Part shown: one piece after another, positions 49,401 to 56,024 of the stretch
Position numbering within the stretch: position 1 is the first letter of the stretch
Layout: the number at the start of each line of letters is the position of its first letter
From: Pteria penguin
Lineage: Eukaryota; Mollusca; Bivalvia; Pterioida; Pteriidae
DNA: 64,000 bases
Assembly (NCBI GenBank): GCA_035048485.1
Contig: CM068587.1
Location: 29,592,534 to 29,656,533, forward strand
Direction: 5' to 3'
Notes under the pieces: generated by a model
What the model was told of the DNA's origin: nothing
The model's database searches: none
Seen by the model: the letters and a program-made list of their open reading frames with translations, nothing else
Position numbers and translations under genes: made by a program

Positions 49401-52400
49401 GGGATGCTCGCGGTAAACAGAATTTCGCGATTTCTCTTGCCACTAGTCGTACTAACTTGCGATCGATCGTGCCACTGATCACACAATTCAAATGTATTGT
49501 TGCAACCATTTTGCATTTAATTTGACTGGTCGCACGACCTCACAATTGGTGGTACCACTAGTTACAGCAAAAATATTTGTACTGGTACTTGGATTCTGGT
49601 TCTCTGGTGAAAGGGAAATTTCGTAAATATGAAATAATTGGAATTATGACACTTAAAATGGTACATTGACAGTTAAGTTCTGTTATTGCAGCTGTCCTTC
49701 TTCATCTTCACCTTGGACTTCCTCCTCTTCTTGTGGAACAGCCGCAACTGTGTCATGATCTGATTCTGAATTTTTTCTGTGGAATCTTGTTTGTTTTTCT
49801 TGTTGCTTTTTCCCCTTTTTGGTGCCATATTTGTGTGATTTTATCAACAGCTGAATGAGAACTGAAGCTGACACGCGTGATGTTGTTATATATTATCCGA
49901 GAACACGACTGATCGTACGACTAGCTGCGATCTTTTGCAACCTACTACTACCACCAATCGCATGATGCATTACATGAAGCTACGATTGATCGCACGAGTG
50001 GAATGAACAGGTTACGACTAATCGCATGATCAATTATTCGTCGCTGCAACTCATTGTACGATTGATTTTAAGATTGATCTCCACCAGTCGTTGGTAATTG
50101 CATGACAGAACGTACCACCAGTCTCACAATGAACTGCAACTGGTTGTAAAGAGATCGTGGCTTGTGATTGCAAAATTAGGTGGTAGCAATCACTGGCGAC
50201 TGGTCATATCTAGACTACATTTTTACCAGTCATACGATCGACAAACCGTGCAATCCGGTGTGACTGGGACTTTACCCATAACTTTTGAACCAAAAGAGAT
50301 GGGGCCTTCATAATACACATTTGTATTCCTTGTACCAAGACCTGTCTTTCAGTACCAAAATCTTTGACCTTGTGACCTTTACCTTGGTCTTTGCCTTACT
50401 TTAAATTTTGTTGCTTGTGGGTATTGGTCACGGTAGGACAGGATTAGTTGTAGTACATTGATTGATTTTTGTTTAACGTCACACCACGAATATTTCAAGT
50501 ATATGGTAACGGCATCTGCCTGATGGGGGGCATACAAATTTTGACCTTTGCAACGGACCCACCCGAAGCAGTGAGGGATCTTTAACGTGCTATGCATACC
50601 ACAACACGGGGCCTCGATTTTTACTCTCTCATCCGAAAGACAGAACACCGGCATGACCAGAGTGGGACTTGAACCCCAGCCTCCCGATCAGGAGTCCAGT
50701 GTGATACCACTAGGCCACACCGGCTTAGTTGTAGTACATTATTGGTAGTACTACAGTGACATTGCATCAGTTACTCTCATGTTTTACTGTGTAAATGTTT
50801 CAGCCTTGCAAGCCTCTATGGCATGAAGAGAGATTTAGCTCTTGATTGTTCCAATTATGAAATTGTTAACTTATTATGTGGCTTGCGGTGCCGATGATCG
50901 GGGTTCAATTCCCAGGTTGTGCCACTATATTTAAGAGGAAGGTTACCTCCTACTTTCATGTTGCAATATAACAGAAAAATTGTTGAAAGCGACGTAAAAC
51001 ACCTATCAACCAAACCATTTAACTTATTTTGAATTTGCAAAACAGTAATAATTTTCAAGAATCATTTTTTTCTCTGATCTGATTTCAGGAATTTCTTCGA
51101 GATGGTACGCTTTGACTTTGTACTAGATGAAGATCTCAATGTTTACCTAATGGAGGTTAGAAACACATTCAGTCGACATTCACTTATGATTCACTTACAT
51201 ACCAGTACACAAGTAACATGCTTGATTCATCTATCAAAGTTTAAGTTGATGTCTACAGAAGTTATGTTAGATATTTATTTTAAATTTCTGTATCTTTTCA
51301 GTATAAAGATTTATATAATACTAGTACCTTAATACTTGGGATAAAAAATAACAACGTTTACTGTATGACTTTGTAGGTGAATATGTCTCCCAATCTGTCG
51401 TCAGGTCATTTTGAGGGGAATAGTGAACTGTATGAACAAGTTATATTTAATGTACTGAGCTTAGTGGGAGTATCAAGACCTGTCGTAAATGACTTTGCCA
51501 ATAGGTATGTATCAAAATGTATAGGAAAAACTGATTATCTCTTCCTAACATCATAGTATATAGTTAGCATTACTTCCCTTACTGTGGCTTGATACATGGT
51601 AAATATATAGTATATAGTTAACATTACTTCCCTTACTGTGGCTTGATACATGGTAAATATATAGTATATAGTTAACATTACTTCCCTTACTGTGTAAATG
51701 GTAGTCTATTAATTACGGTAGATTTAAAGTCTTCAGAAGAACTTTTAAAAAACATTAAGAGTTAATGAAATGTGTTATTGAACAACAGACCTTCATTTGA
51801 ACTGTTTAGCCCAATGTAGGTCTCTTAATTTTACTTTTCCTTCTTTATTTGTTTCACTACATTCAGTATTTGTTTTGGTCTCATACAGCCCCAATAATGA
51901 AGCTGACATGAGAGTGTCCGATAAGGATATCACGGTATTCTCTGATTGGTGTATGACTGAAGCCTGCCATTATGATTGCAAAGCACCAGTAAGTAAACAA
52001 TCTGCTGGTTGATCCTTCATAATTTGTAGCAGAACAAAAAATTCAGACAATTTCAATTTCTTGATTTATGATGTCAAAATATATGCACCACCACTGTAAT
52101 TGCCTGAGATAAAGCTTTCAAGACCTATGTATTTTATTTTTGTGTAAATTGCATTGATTGGTGACATCATAACGCCCCATATTTGATCCACTTTTCAGCA
52201 CAGAAAGCAATGTTTGGCAGACTTTTGATTGTTATGTTTATGACGTCATAATGAAATGTTCGACATTTCCAACCTTGTGTGATGCCATTAAAGTCGTATT
52301 TTGCACTAAAGTGCTTGACATTCCACGAAAGTATATCATTCTGGATAAATGTTACTTTGTCATTGGATACCAGCTTTTTTTTTTCAATTTATAACTTCCC

Positions 52401-55400
52401 TCTGAAATGAATTGCTGATGCGGTTTATAAATAGGAAATGGAAGTTTCCAGTGTGATATTTTGGTGTTGTAGGCACATGTACATGTATATAGAATAAGTG
52501 TCTTACTGGTATTTTGTGTTTTCATGCAGGAATGAATCACAATGTCTGATGCATTTATGAGATATTATCTGTATGGATACGTCGTATTGACCACTGCCGG
52601 CATTTAAAATTTCTATTATACGCTAACGCTCATTTTGTCTAATAAATGCATCAGCCATTGTAATTCATTCCTGCATGAAAACACAAAATAAGACACTTAT
52701 TCTATAATAAAACAAATTTTTTAAACCTAATTCCTCAGAGTTTTGTCATATCTCAGATGACCTTTTGGTGAAAAATTATGTTCTGTTGAGGGATGTATGA
52801 CTATACACCTCATATAGCAATCGATTAAAAATTACTTTCATACAGTTTATATATGTCTTGTACTTGCTGAGATGGCAAGATTACATTTATGTACATTATT
52901 TTATCAATGGAGGTGACATTTTCGGGACATATTTTTCTGTTTACAGCACTGCCAGCTCTGTCATCAATGTTATACCATAGAAATGAAGAAATCCTTTAAG
53001 CAAGCTTCCTTGGAGCACATCAACAAAGGGAGATGTAGTCGCTTATTTCCTCCTCCCATGGTCAGTAGTAACACCCATTCCGCCAACTTTAGCATTCAGA
53101 TTGTCTCTTCATACATACATGTATTTATACACACATCAGTGTCTTCTTTCCCTTTCCTTGTGTTGTGCAAAGCAATACAACATAGAGGAATACCCTTTTC
53201 TACCTTTGTCAGTCGTTCTGTCTGAGTTACACTTATAAAAGATAGATATCAGGAGACACATATATTCCTTCAGACATTGTAGTGTGTTCACAAAAATTGT
53301 CTATACAAAGTCCGATGTTATAAATAATTTATTCTACTCAGCCTCTGAAATCTTGCTTAGCAGAGACCACCACTTGAGATCAATCTCATTGGAGATAATA
53401 AAACTTTCTGATAATCTTTTAGAACATGCTGTAGTGAGTTCATAACAACAGGATTTGAGATCGTTCTCAGCTTATAATAATGTTCTTCATTATGAACACG
53501 TCGGCAGAGCAGACATATGTGAGCAGTCATTTGCTTTATTTGAGCAAGGTAGATACCAATCTCAAGAATATCTGAGTTCGTACTCAGATCTGAGCACAAT
53601 CTCAAACAGGAAAAGTTTTATAACCTCAACTTTTTTATTCGATCTCAAGTTTGATATAGCTACAGGAATTTGAGCATGTTCTTAGCTCTGAAATCGTTCT
53701 CAAGACATTTTATAACCTCTGGGCTTGATCTTTTAAACCTTCTGAATGAATGAACTAAAATTAAACTTTCCACTCCAATCCTGACCAATGTTCATTGTCT
53801 TTAATACTTCTCCGAGCTTAGCTATGAATAAAAAGTGTATTAAACCCTCATTATTCATAAGATGTTGCCAGGGATTTTTGGGTACTGAATCAATAAGGTA
53901 AAATTGCCATTGACATATTATTAAAGATTTGTGTATAAATATCATAAATTACTGGCTTTTTCTGCTCTGCTTGTAAAACTGTGTCTCTCAATGGTTAGAG
54001 TGTTTGTCTCCGATAAAACTGTGTCTCTCAATGGTTAGAGTGTTTGTCTTGGATAAGACTGGGTCTCTCAATGGTTAGAGTGTTTGTCTCGGATAAAACT
54101 GTGTCTCTCAATGGTTAGAGTGTTTGTCTCAGGATAAAACTGTGTCTCTCAATGGTTAGAGTGTTTTGTCTTGGATAAAACTGTGTCTCTCAATGGTTAG
54201 AGTGTTTGTCTCGGATAAAACTGTGTCTCTCAATGGTTAGAGTGTTTGTCTCGGATAAAACTGTGTCTCTCAATGGTTAGAGTGTTTGTCTCGGATAAGA
54301 CTGGGTCTCTCAATGGTTAGAGTGTTTGTCTCAGGATAAAACTGTCTCTCAATGATTAGAGTGTTTGTCTCGGATAAGACTGGGTCTCTCAATGGTTAGA
54401 GTGTTTGTCTCAGGATAAAACTGTGTCTCTCAATGGTTAGAGTGTTTGTCTCAGGATAAAACTGTGTCTCTCAATGGTTAGAGTGTTTGTCTCTGATAAG
54501 ACTGGGTCTCTCAATGGTTAGAGTGTTTGTCTCTGGATAAAATGTGTCTCTCAATGGTTAGAGTGTTTGTCTCTGATAAGACTGGGTCTCTCAATGCTTA
54601 CACTGTGTTTGACTCAGGAAAAGAATGTGTCTCTCAATGGTCAGAGTGTTTCTCTCAAGATGAGACTTTATCTCTCAATGGTTAGAGTGTTTGACTCAGG
54701 ATAAGAATGTGTCTCTCAATGGTCAGAGTGTTTCTCTCAAGATAAAACTTTATCTCTCAATGGTTAGAGTATTTGACTCAGGATAAGAATGTGTCTCTCA
54801 ATGGTCAGAGTGTTTCTCTCAAGATAAAACTTTATCTCTCAATGGTTAGAGTGTTTGACTCAGGATAAGAATGTGTCTCTCAATGGTCAGAGTGTTTATC
54901 TCAAGATAAGACTTTATCTCTCAATGGTTAGAGTATTTGACTCAGGATAAGAATGTGTCTCTCAATGGTCAGAGTGTTTCTCTCAAGATGAGACTTTATC
55001 TCTCAATGGTTAGAGTGTTTGTCTCAGGATAAAACCGTGTCTCTCAATGGTTAGAGTGTTTGTCTCAGGATAAAACTGTGTCTCTCAATGGTAAGAGTGT
55101 TTGTCTCAGGATAAAACTGTGTCTCTCAATGGTTAGAGTGTTTGTCTCGGATAAGACTTTATCTCTCAATGGTTAGAGTGTTTGTCTCGGATAAGACTGT
55201 GTGTCTCAATGGTTAGAGTGTTTGTCTCAGGATAAAACTGTGTCTCTCAATGGTTAGAGTGTTTGTCTCAGATAAGACTGTGTGTCTCAATGGTTAGAGT
55301 GTTTGTCTCAGGATAAGAATGTGTCTCTCAATAGTTAGAGTGTTTGTCTCAGGATAAGACTTTATCTCTCAATGGTTAGAGTGTTTGTCTCGGATAAGAC

Positions 55401-56024
55401 TGTGTGTCTCAATGGTTAGAGTGTTTGTCTCAGGATAAAACTGTGTCTCTCAATGGTTAGAGTGTTTGTCTCAGATAAGACTGTGTGTCTCAATGGTTAG
55501 AGTGTTTGTCTCAGGATAAGAATGTGTCTCTCAATAGTTAGAGTGTTTGTCTCAGGATAAGACTGTGTGTCTCATTGGTTAGAGTGTTTGTCTCGGATAA
55601 GACTGTGTGTCTCAATGGTTAGAGTGTTTGTCTCAGGATAAGAATGTGTCTCTCAATAGTTAGAGTGTTTGTCTCAGGATAAGAATATCCAGGGTTTGAA
55701 TCCTCCCAGAGTCTTATCAGTTCTTTGTCCTTCATTTTAAAATCCTTTACTGCTTGTAATATGTATGTGATATTGTTAAAAATCTATATAACCTGTAGCA
55801 GATATATGTAGTTGCTTTTTCCATCTGGCTGAAATAATCTTTGTTTTGTACTGAGTAATGATCTATGAATCCACCTATCTTTTTACTTGCAGTCACATGA
55901 AGAAGCACTGCAGTGGACACCAGAAACTGCTTCTGAGGATTTTCGTCAGCTGAGTCACAAGAACCAGTTGATGTGGATGTGGTTTGTGGGTAAATGTCGG
56001 CAGAATCGATACTGGTGCCAGTGA
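34239..56024 (+). CDS. TTLL15-like tubulin tyrosine ligase family protein, 14 exons, 509 aa
   Basis: Joined exons: 34239-34448, 40051-40206, 42957-43076, 44465-44540, 45731-45800, 46495-46578, 47390-47474, 47808-47886, 48785-48893, 51089-51155, 51377-51504, 51889-51988, 52947-53060, 55893-56024. All introns are GT-AG and all phases agree, giving 1530 nt. A basic start precedes a hydrophobic segment (about residues 14-33), a likely signal anchor. The TTL ATP-grasp blocks follow in order: LNHFPASGYITNK (123-135), FIQKRNSHRGIKI (171-183), KFDIGVYAILTSIDPLRVYI (212-231), FEMVRFDFVLDED (333-345) and MEVNMSPNLS (351-360). D339, E352 and N354 fit the metal-binding triad. The C-terminus is Cys-rich (C416, C421, C425, C430, C433, C436 and the CRQNRYWCQ end). 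This family adds amino acids, classically Glu or Tyr, to tubulin. The length is close to nematode TTLL-15. The start is uncertain because a splice acceptor lies at 34220 and the frame is open upstream of the ATG. Confidence 0.92.
34760..35530. repeat. 42-bp minisatellite in TTLL intron 1, about 18 copies
   Basis: Units share GGCAACACATCGCCTA and ATAGGGCAAATCCC with a 42-bp period. The reading frames through it (for example 35019-35387, + strand) are 14-residue repeat artefacts. Confidence 0.92.
35660..35912 (+). mobile_element. tRNA-derived SINE, family 1 variant, in TTLL intron 1
   Basis: B box GGGTTCGATTCCCGCCG; the body lacks the usual GTTCTGTCTT words before CGGATGAGACA, a small internal deletion. 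Ends in an AATATTCAATTAAAC tail. Confidence 0.8.
36001..36006 (-). terminator. Candidate ATTAAA poly(A) signal of the homeobox gene
   Basis: The first poly(A)-type hexamer noticed downstream is the ATTAAA variant, about 93 nt after the homeobox stop codon. No AATAAA was found close by on that strand. Confidence 0.3.
36099..37445 (-). CDS. Divergent TALE-class homeobox protein, intronless, 448 aa, nested antisense
   Basis: One open frame begins with an ATG at 37445; an in-frame TAG at 37479-37481 limits the start. Residues 1-370 are Ser/Thr/Asn-rich with a basic RKRQK-type patch near residue 158 and no MEIS, PBC or other partner domain that I can see. Two 14-residue repeats (HNSRHSEP.SGY.R, 371-398) run into the homeodomain arm. 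The homeodomain covers about 389-448: helix 1 with W408, the loop HYPY (414-417), helix 2 and then QVENW with W440. The spacing between the two Trp is 32, as in MEIS, which is three more than the classical type, so the class is TALE. K443 replaces the invariant Asn51, I441 replaces Phe49, and the chain ends at about position 56. It lies whole within intron 1 of the TTLL gene. A spiralian-specific (SPILE-like) origin is inferred. Confidence 0.85.
   Translation of the reverse strand: MESKSSMDLINDSMEQFDLTLLDSGQEKIPESSEQLSDDSITFTFLCKNIGATGSNITGNDHIVGVEQSFITQSNNICSKSKDVQQDEGDTRHTNEPMFPRCKSDKRLGERENFSSDNAQRKSRENEFINDLPPSTFARDKAISNDSVTKSVSEPPRKRQKVLSQGFTQSVSMPKNSDTTVVSMETNTTDSTNARSLQTNKSISSIHSADMLTSLTTQPSKQVFIRERRLQWELEQLQPTHDVKTRELSDKYVDRALTIEIKRFYTLSRAQTQKDKAKVNAFFDSSIHQLLDKLEHEIRTLNRSRGFTTTTATAGAESNTCANMSGSISNKPTSGQMLSNSQHAHIKPIAKATGVIRKNTSDLITAGHTDHNSRHSEPPSGYHRHNSRHSEPSSGYRRHNAVSVLEKWYQRRKHYPYVTPSERQNLALQCNLNVSQVENWIAKRRMMR
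37553..37564 (-). promoter_or_regulatory. TGACAGCTGTCT, near-palindromic TALE-type site upstream of the homeobox gene
   Basis: It matches 11 of 12 bases of the TGACAGCTGTCA site recognised by TGIF/MEIS/PKNOX factors and contains an E-box core. It lies about 108 bp upstream of the ATG. It suggests control by TALE proteins; function is inferred. Confidence 0.35.
37620..38765. other. TTLL intron 1 sequence upstream of the homeobox gene
   Basis: AT-rich DNA with a (GATA)n tract at about 38522-38567. No exon is seen. Confidence 0.45.
38770..38898 (+). mobile_element. 5'-truncated SINE, family 1
   Basis: It starts within the body (GAGCCCTCACTGCTTCGG), has a G-run insertion, and keeps ACAGATGCCGTCACCATA and the end GATGTGACGTAAAACAAACAAA. 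Its tail continues directly into the A/C-rich array. Confidence 0.75.
38899..39655. repeat. A/C-rich array of CAAACAAAACATACCC units
   Basis: Units of roughly 70-75 bp combine AACCAACAATCAAAACATAC, CCAACAAACGAAACATACC and poly-A/poly-C spacers. The first units continue the CAAACAAAC tail of the truncated SINE. G and T are nearly absent on the + strand, so long - frames of FVCWVCFDCW type appear; these are artefacts. Confidence 0.9.
39733..39992 (+). mobile_element. tRNA-derived SINE, family 1 variant
   Basis: A box (GTGTAACTCAGTGGATAAG), B box (GGGTTCGAATCCCGCC), body TCTTCGGATGAGACAG, tail ACAATAATCAATCAAGG. It ends about 60 bp before TTLL exon 2. Confidence 0.85.
40051..40206 (+). CDS. TTLL15-like exon 2
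   Basis: 52 codons, phase 0 on both sides, donor GTAAGA. It starts LETGYLKHVFAVFDRLGY and holds a DWDVLWSHEYPF block typical of the TTL N-terminal region. Confidence 0.92.
40521..42823. repeat. 70-bp satellite in TTLL intron 2, about 33 copies
   Basis: The period is 70 bp and copies at about 41150-41700 are identical, so amplification is recent. Every unit contains a hairpin TATCACA-GGACAA-TGTGATA, a palindrome ATACATGTAT, and GGTACC followed by a GGTA...TACC pairing. The array fills most of the 2.75-kb intron. Confidence 0.96.
42957..43076 (+). CDS. TTLL15-like exon 3
   Basis: 40 codons, phase 0. It encodes the NHFP block and the YIPRAFQIPEEKKKF stretch, both standard TTL-family landmarks. 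Confidence 0.93.
43135..43385. repeat. Diverged tandem repeat of about 85-90 bp in TTLL intron 3
   Basis: Three copies share GATGTAATCTGATTGGATAT, CTGAAGCCATGA and a TTTATTNTGATA word. Confidence 0.75.
43620..44105. mobile_element. MITE with 80-bp inverted arms in TTLL intron 3
   Basis: The arms 43630-43715 and 44020-44100 are about 85-90% complementary (GAGTCAAGGGGAT...TCTCTCTCCCCTTGAC, then TTGCATTCAAAGG). Each arm has its own CAAGGGGA/TCCCCTTG palindrome. I could not fix the target duplication. Confidence 0.7.
44465..44540 (+). CDS. TTLL15-like exon 4 (ATP-grasp Lys block)
   Basis: 76 nt, ending in phase 1 at GTAAAG. It encodes FIQKRNSHRGIKI; K174 and the RGI turn correspond to the nucleotide-binding part of the TTL fold. 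Confidence 0.9.
44623..45566. mobile_element. Pogo/Tigger-like non-autonomous element in TTLL intron 4, TA duplicated
   Basis: Ends CAGTCAAACTTCGATAT (44625) and ATATCAAGGTTTGACTG (to 45564) are inverted repeats flanked by TA on both sides. Subterminal TATCTCGAA and TGTGTCGAA words repeat. No transposase frame is intact. The end sequence resembles pogo/Tigger-type TIRs; that naming is from memory. Confidence 0.75.
45731..45800 (+). CDS. TTLL15-like exon 5
   Basis: 70 nt, phase 1 in and phase 2 out. It encodes FIQEYVDKPFIIDGR, the strand before the KFD block. Confidence 0.93.
46495..46578 (+). CDS. TTLL15-like exon 6
   Basis: 84 nt, phase 2 in and out, acceptor GATTTGCAG. It encodes the highly conserved KFD(I)xVYxxxTSxDPLRVY block. 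Confidence 0.95.
46621..47105. repeat. GGTCAGAG-based tandem repeat in TTLL intron 6
   Basis: About 22 purine-rich units of 20-25 bp share GGTCAGAG(A/G)G and CTGGGTCA words. It is strongly diverged. Confidence 0.85.
47390..47474 (+). CDS. TTLL15-like exon 7
   Basis: 85 nt, phase 2 in and 0 out. It encodes RFCSHDYHPFDQRDVKKY. Confidence 0.92.
47485..47600. repeat. 45-bp tandem repeat in TTLL intron 7
   Basis: Three diverged units share CAGTAGGG(G/T)AGGTTA and CTGTGCT(G/A)CA(G/A)TC. Confidence 0.65.
47808..47886 (+). CDS. TTLL15-like exon 8
   Basis: 79 nt, phase 0 in and 1 out. It begins MPSLKHLYHNLEYNFKE and ends in the codon split with exon 9 (Gly294). Confidence 0.9.
48172..48497. repeat. 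37-bp tandem repeat in TTLL intron 8, about nine copies
   Basis: Near-identical units of CATTCTCACTTGTCATGGAT plus TGTTGTTCATGTTCTGA. Confidence 0.96.
48785..48893 (+). CDS. TTLL15-like exon 9
   Basis: 109 nt, phase 1 in and 2 out. It encodes KLWNDIKTAINSIYLSKE, the helix that precedes the FDF block. Confidence 0.92.
49155..50274. mobile_element. TIR element of 1.1 kb in TTLL intron 9, TTAA-type site
   Basis: Ends GCCTCAGTCACACCGG (49159) and CCGGTGTGACTGGGAC (to 50270) pair. The outside tetramers are TTAA (49155) and TTTA (50271), consistent with a TTAA target (piggyBac or Kolobok style) after one mutation. The interior has many inverted GATCGCACGA/GTCGTACGA words and a Glu-rich 63-codon frame (49683-49874, - strand) that I do not trust. 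Direct repeats of about 125 bp (49020-49145 and 50280-50400) flank it and belong to an older repeat it entered. Confidence 0.65.
50460..50727 (-). mobile_element. Full-length SINE, family 1, in TTLL intron 9
   Basis: Reverse complement of the 32720 copy, from tail (TTGATTGATTTTTGTTTAAC) to head (CCACTAGGCCACACCGGC) with an intact B box (GGGACTTGAACCCCAGCC). Confidence 0.9.
50878..51018 (+). mobile_element. 5'-truncated SINE, fourth type
   Basis: It matches 33640-33772 (GGCTTGCGGTGCCGA, B box GGGTTCAATTCCC, GGTTACCTCCTACTTTCATG, GTTGAAAGCGACGTAAAACA). Confidence 0.8.
51089..51155 (+). CDS. TTLL15-like exon 10 (catalytic Asp and Glu)
   Basis: 67 nt. It encodes FFEMVRFDFVLDED and ends at MEV; D339 and E352 are the expected metal ligands. 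Confidence 0.94.
51377..51504 (+). CDS. TTLL15-like exon 11 (catalytic Asn)
   Basis: 128 nt. It encodes VNMSPNLS with N354, then helices ending VVNDFANR. Confidence 0.94.
51553..51695. repeat. 54-bp tandem repeat in TTLL intron 11, 2.6 copies
   Basis: Near-identical units of ATAGTATATAGTTARCATTA plus CTTCCCTTACTGTGGCTTG. Confidence 0.93.
51889..51988 (+). CDS. TTLL15-like exon 12
   Basis: 100 nt, phase 2 in and 0 out. It encodes the start of the Cys-rich region (DWCMTEACHYDCKAP). Confidence 0.92.
52488..52706. mobile_element. 211-bp hairpin MITE in TTLL intron 12
   Basis: The arms GAATAAGTGTCTTA...TTTTGTGTTTTCATGCAGGA and their complement cover about 60 bp each, so the transcript would fold into a long hairpin. 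TATA (52488-52491, 52703-52706) flanks both ends. Confidence 0.8.
52947..53060 (+). CDS. TTLL15-like exon 13 (Cys-rich)
   Basis: 38 codons, phase 0. It starts HCQLCHQCYTIEM, so with exon 12 it gives six closely spaced Cys. Donor GTCAGT is weaker than the others. Confidence 0.9.
53360..53730. repeat. Probable old element with TGAGATCGTTCTCA palindromes
   Basis: The palindromic words TGAGATCGTTCTCA (53455), CTGAGTTCGTACTCAG (53571) and AAATCGTTCTCAAG (53690) recur within 370 bp of intron 13. The boundaries are unclear. Confidence 0.4.
53970..55683 (+). repeat. 39-41-bp array in TTLL intron 13, about 43 copies of a tRNA A-box-like unit
   Basis: Each unit is TCTCTCAATGGTTAGAGTGT plus TTGTCTC(A)GGATAAAACTG. 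The part TCAATGGTTAGAGTG resembles a tRNA D-arm with the A box, including a CTCT/AGAG stem. The last unit runs into AATATCCAGGGTTTGAATCC, a B-box-like end (55685-55704), so the array looks like an amplified SINE or tRNA head. Confidence 0.9.
55893..56024 (+). CDS. TTLL15-like terminal exon 14
   Basis: 44 codons with a TGA stop at 56022-56024. It ends GKCRQNRYWCQ, adding two Cys near the C-terminus. Confidence 0.92.
   Translation, partial: SHEEALQWTPETASEDFRQLSHKNQLMWMWFVGKCRQNRYWCQ

Noticed and set aside
49683..49874. Glu-rich 63-codon - frame inside the TTAA element
   Set aside because: Low complexity, no recognisable domain, no splice context, inside a mobile element.
53357..53673. Open frames around 53.4-53.7 kb as extra TTLL exons
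   Set aside because: Exon 13 joins exon 14 in phase directly, and these frames lie in a palindrome-rich repeat.
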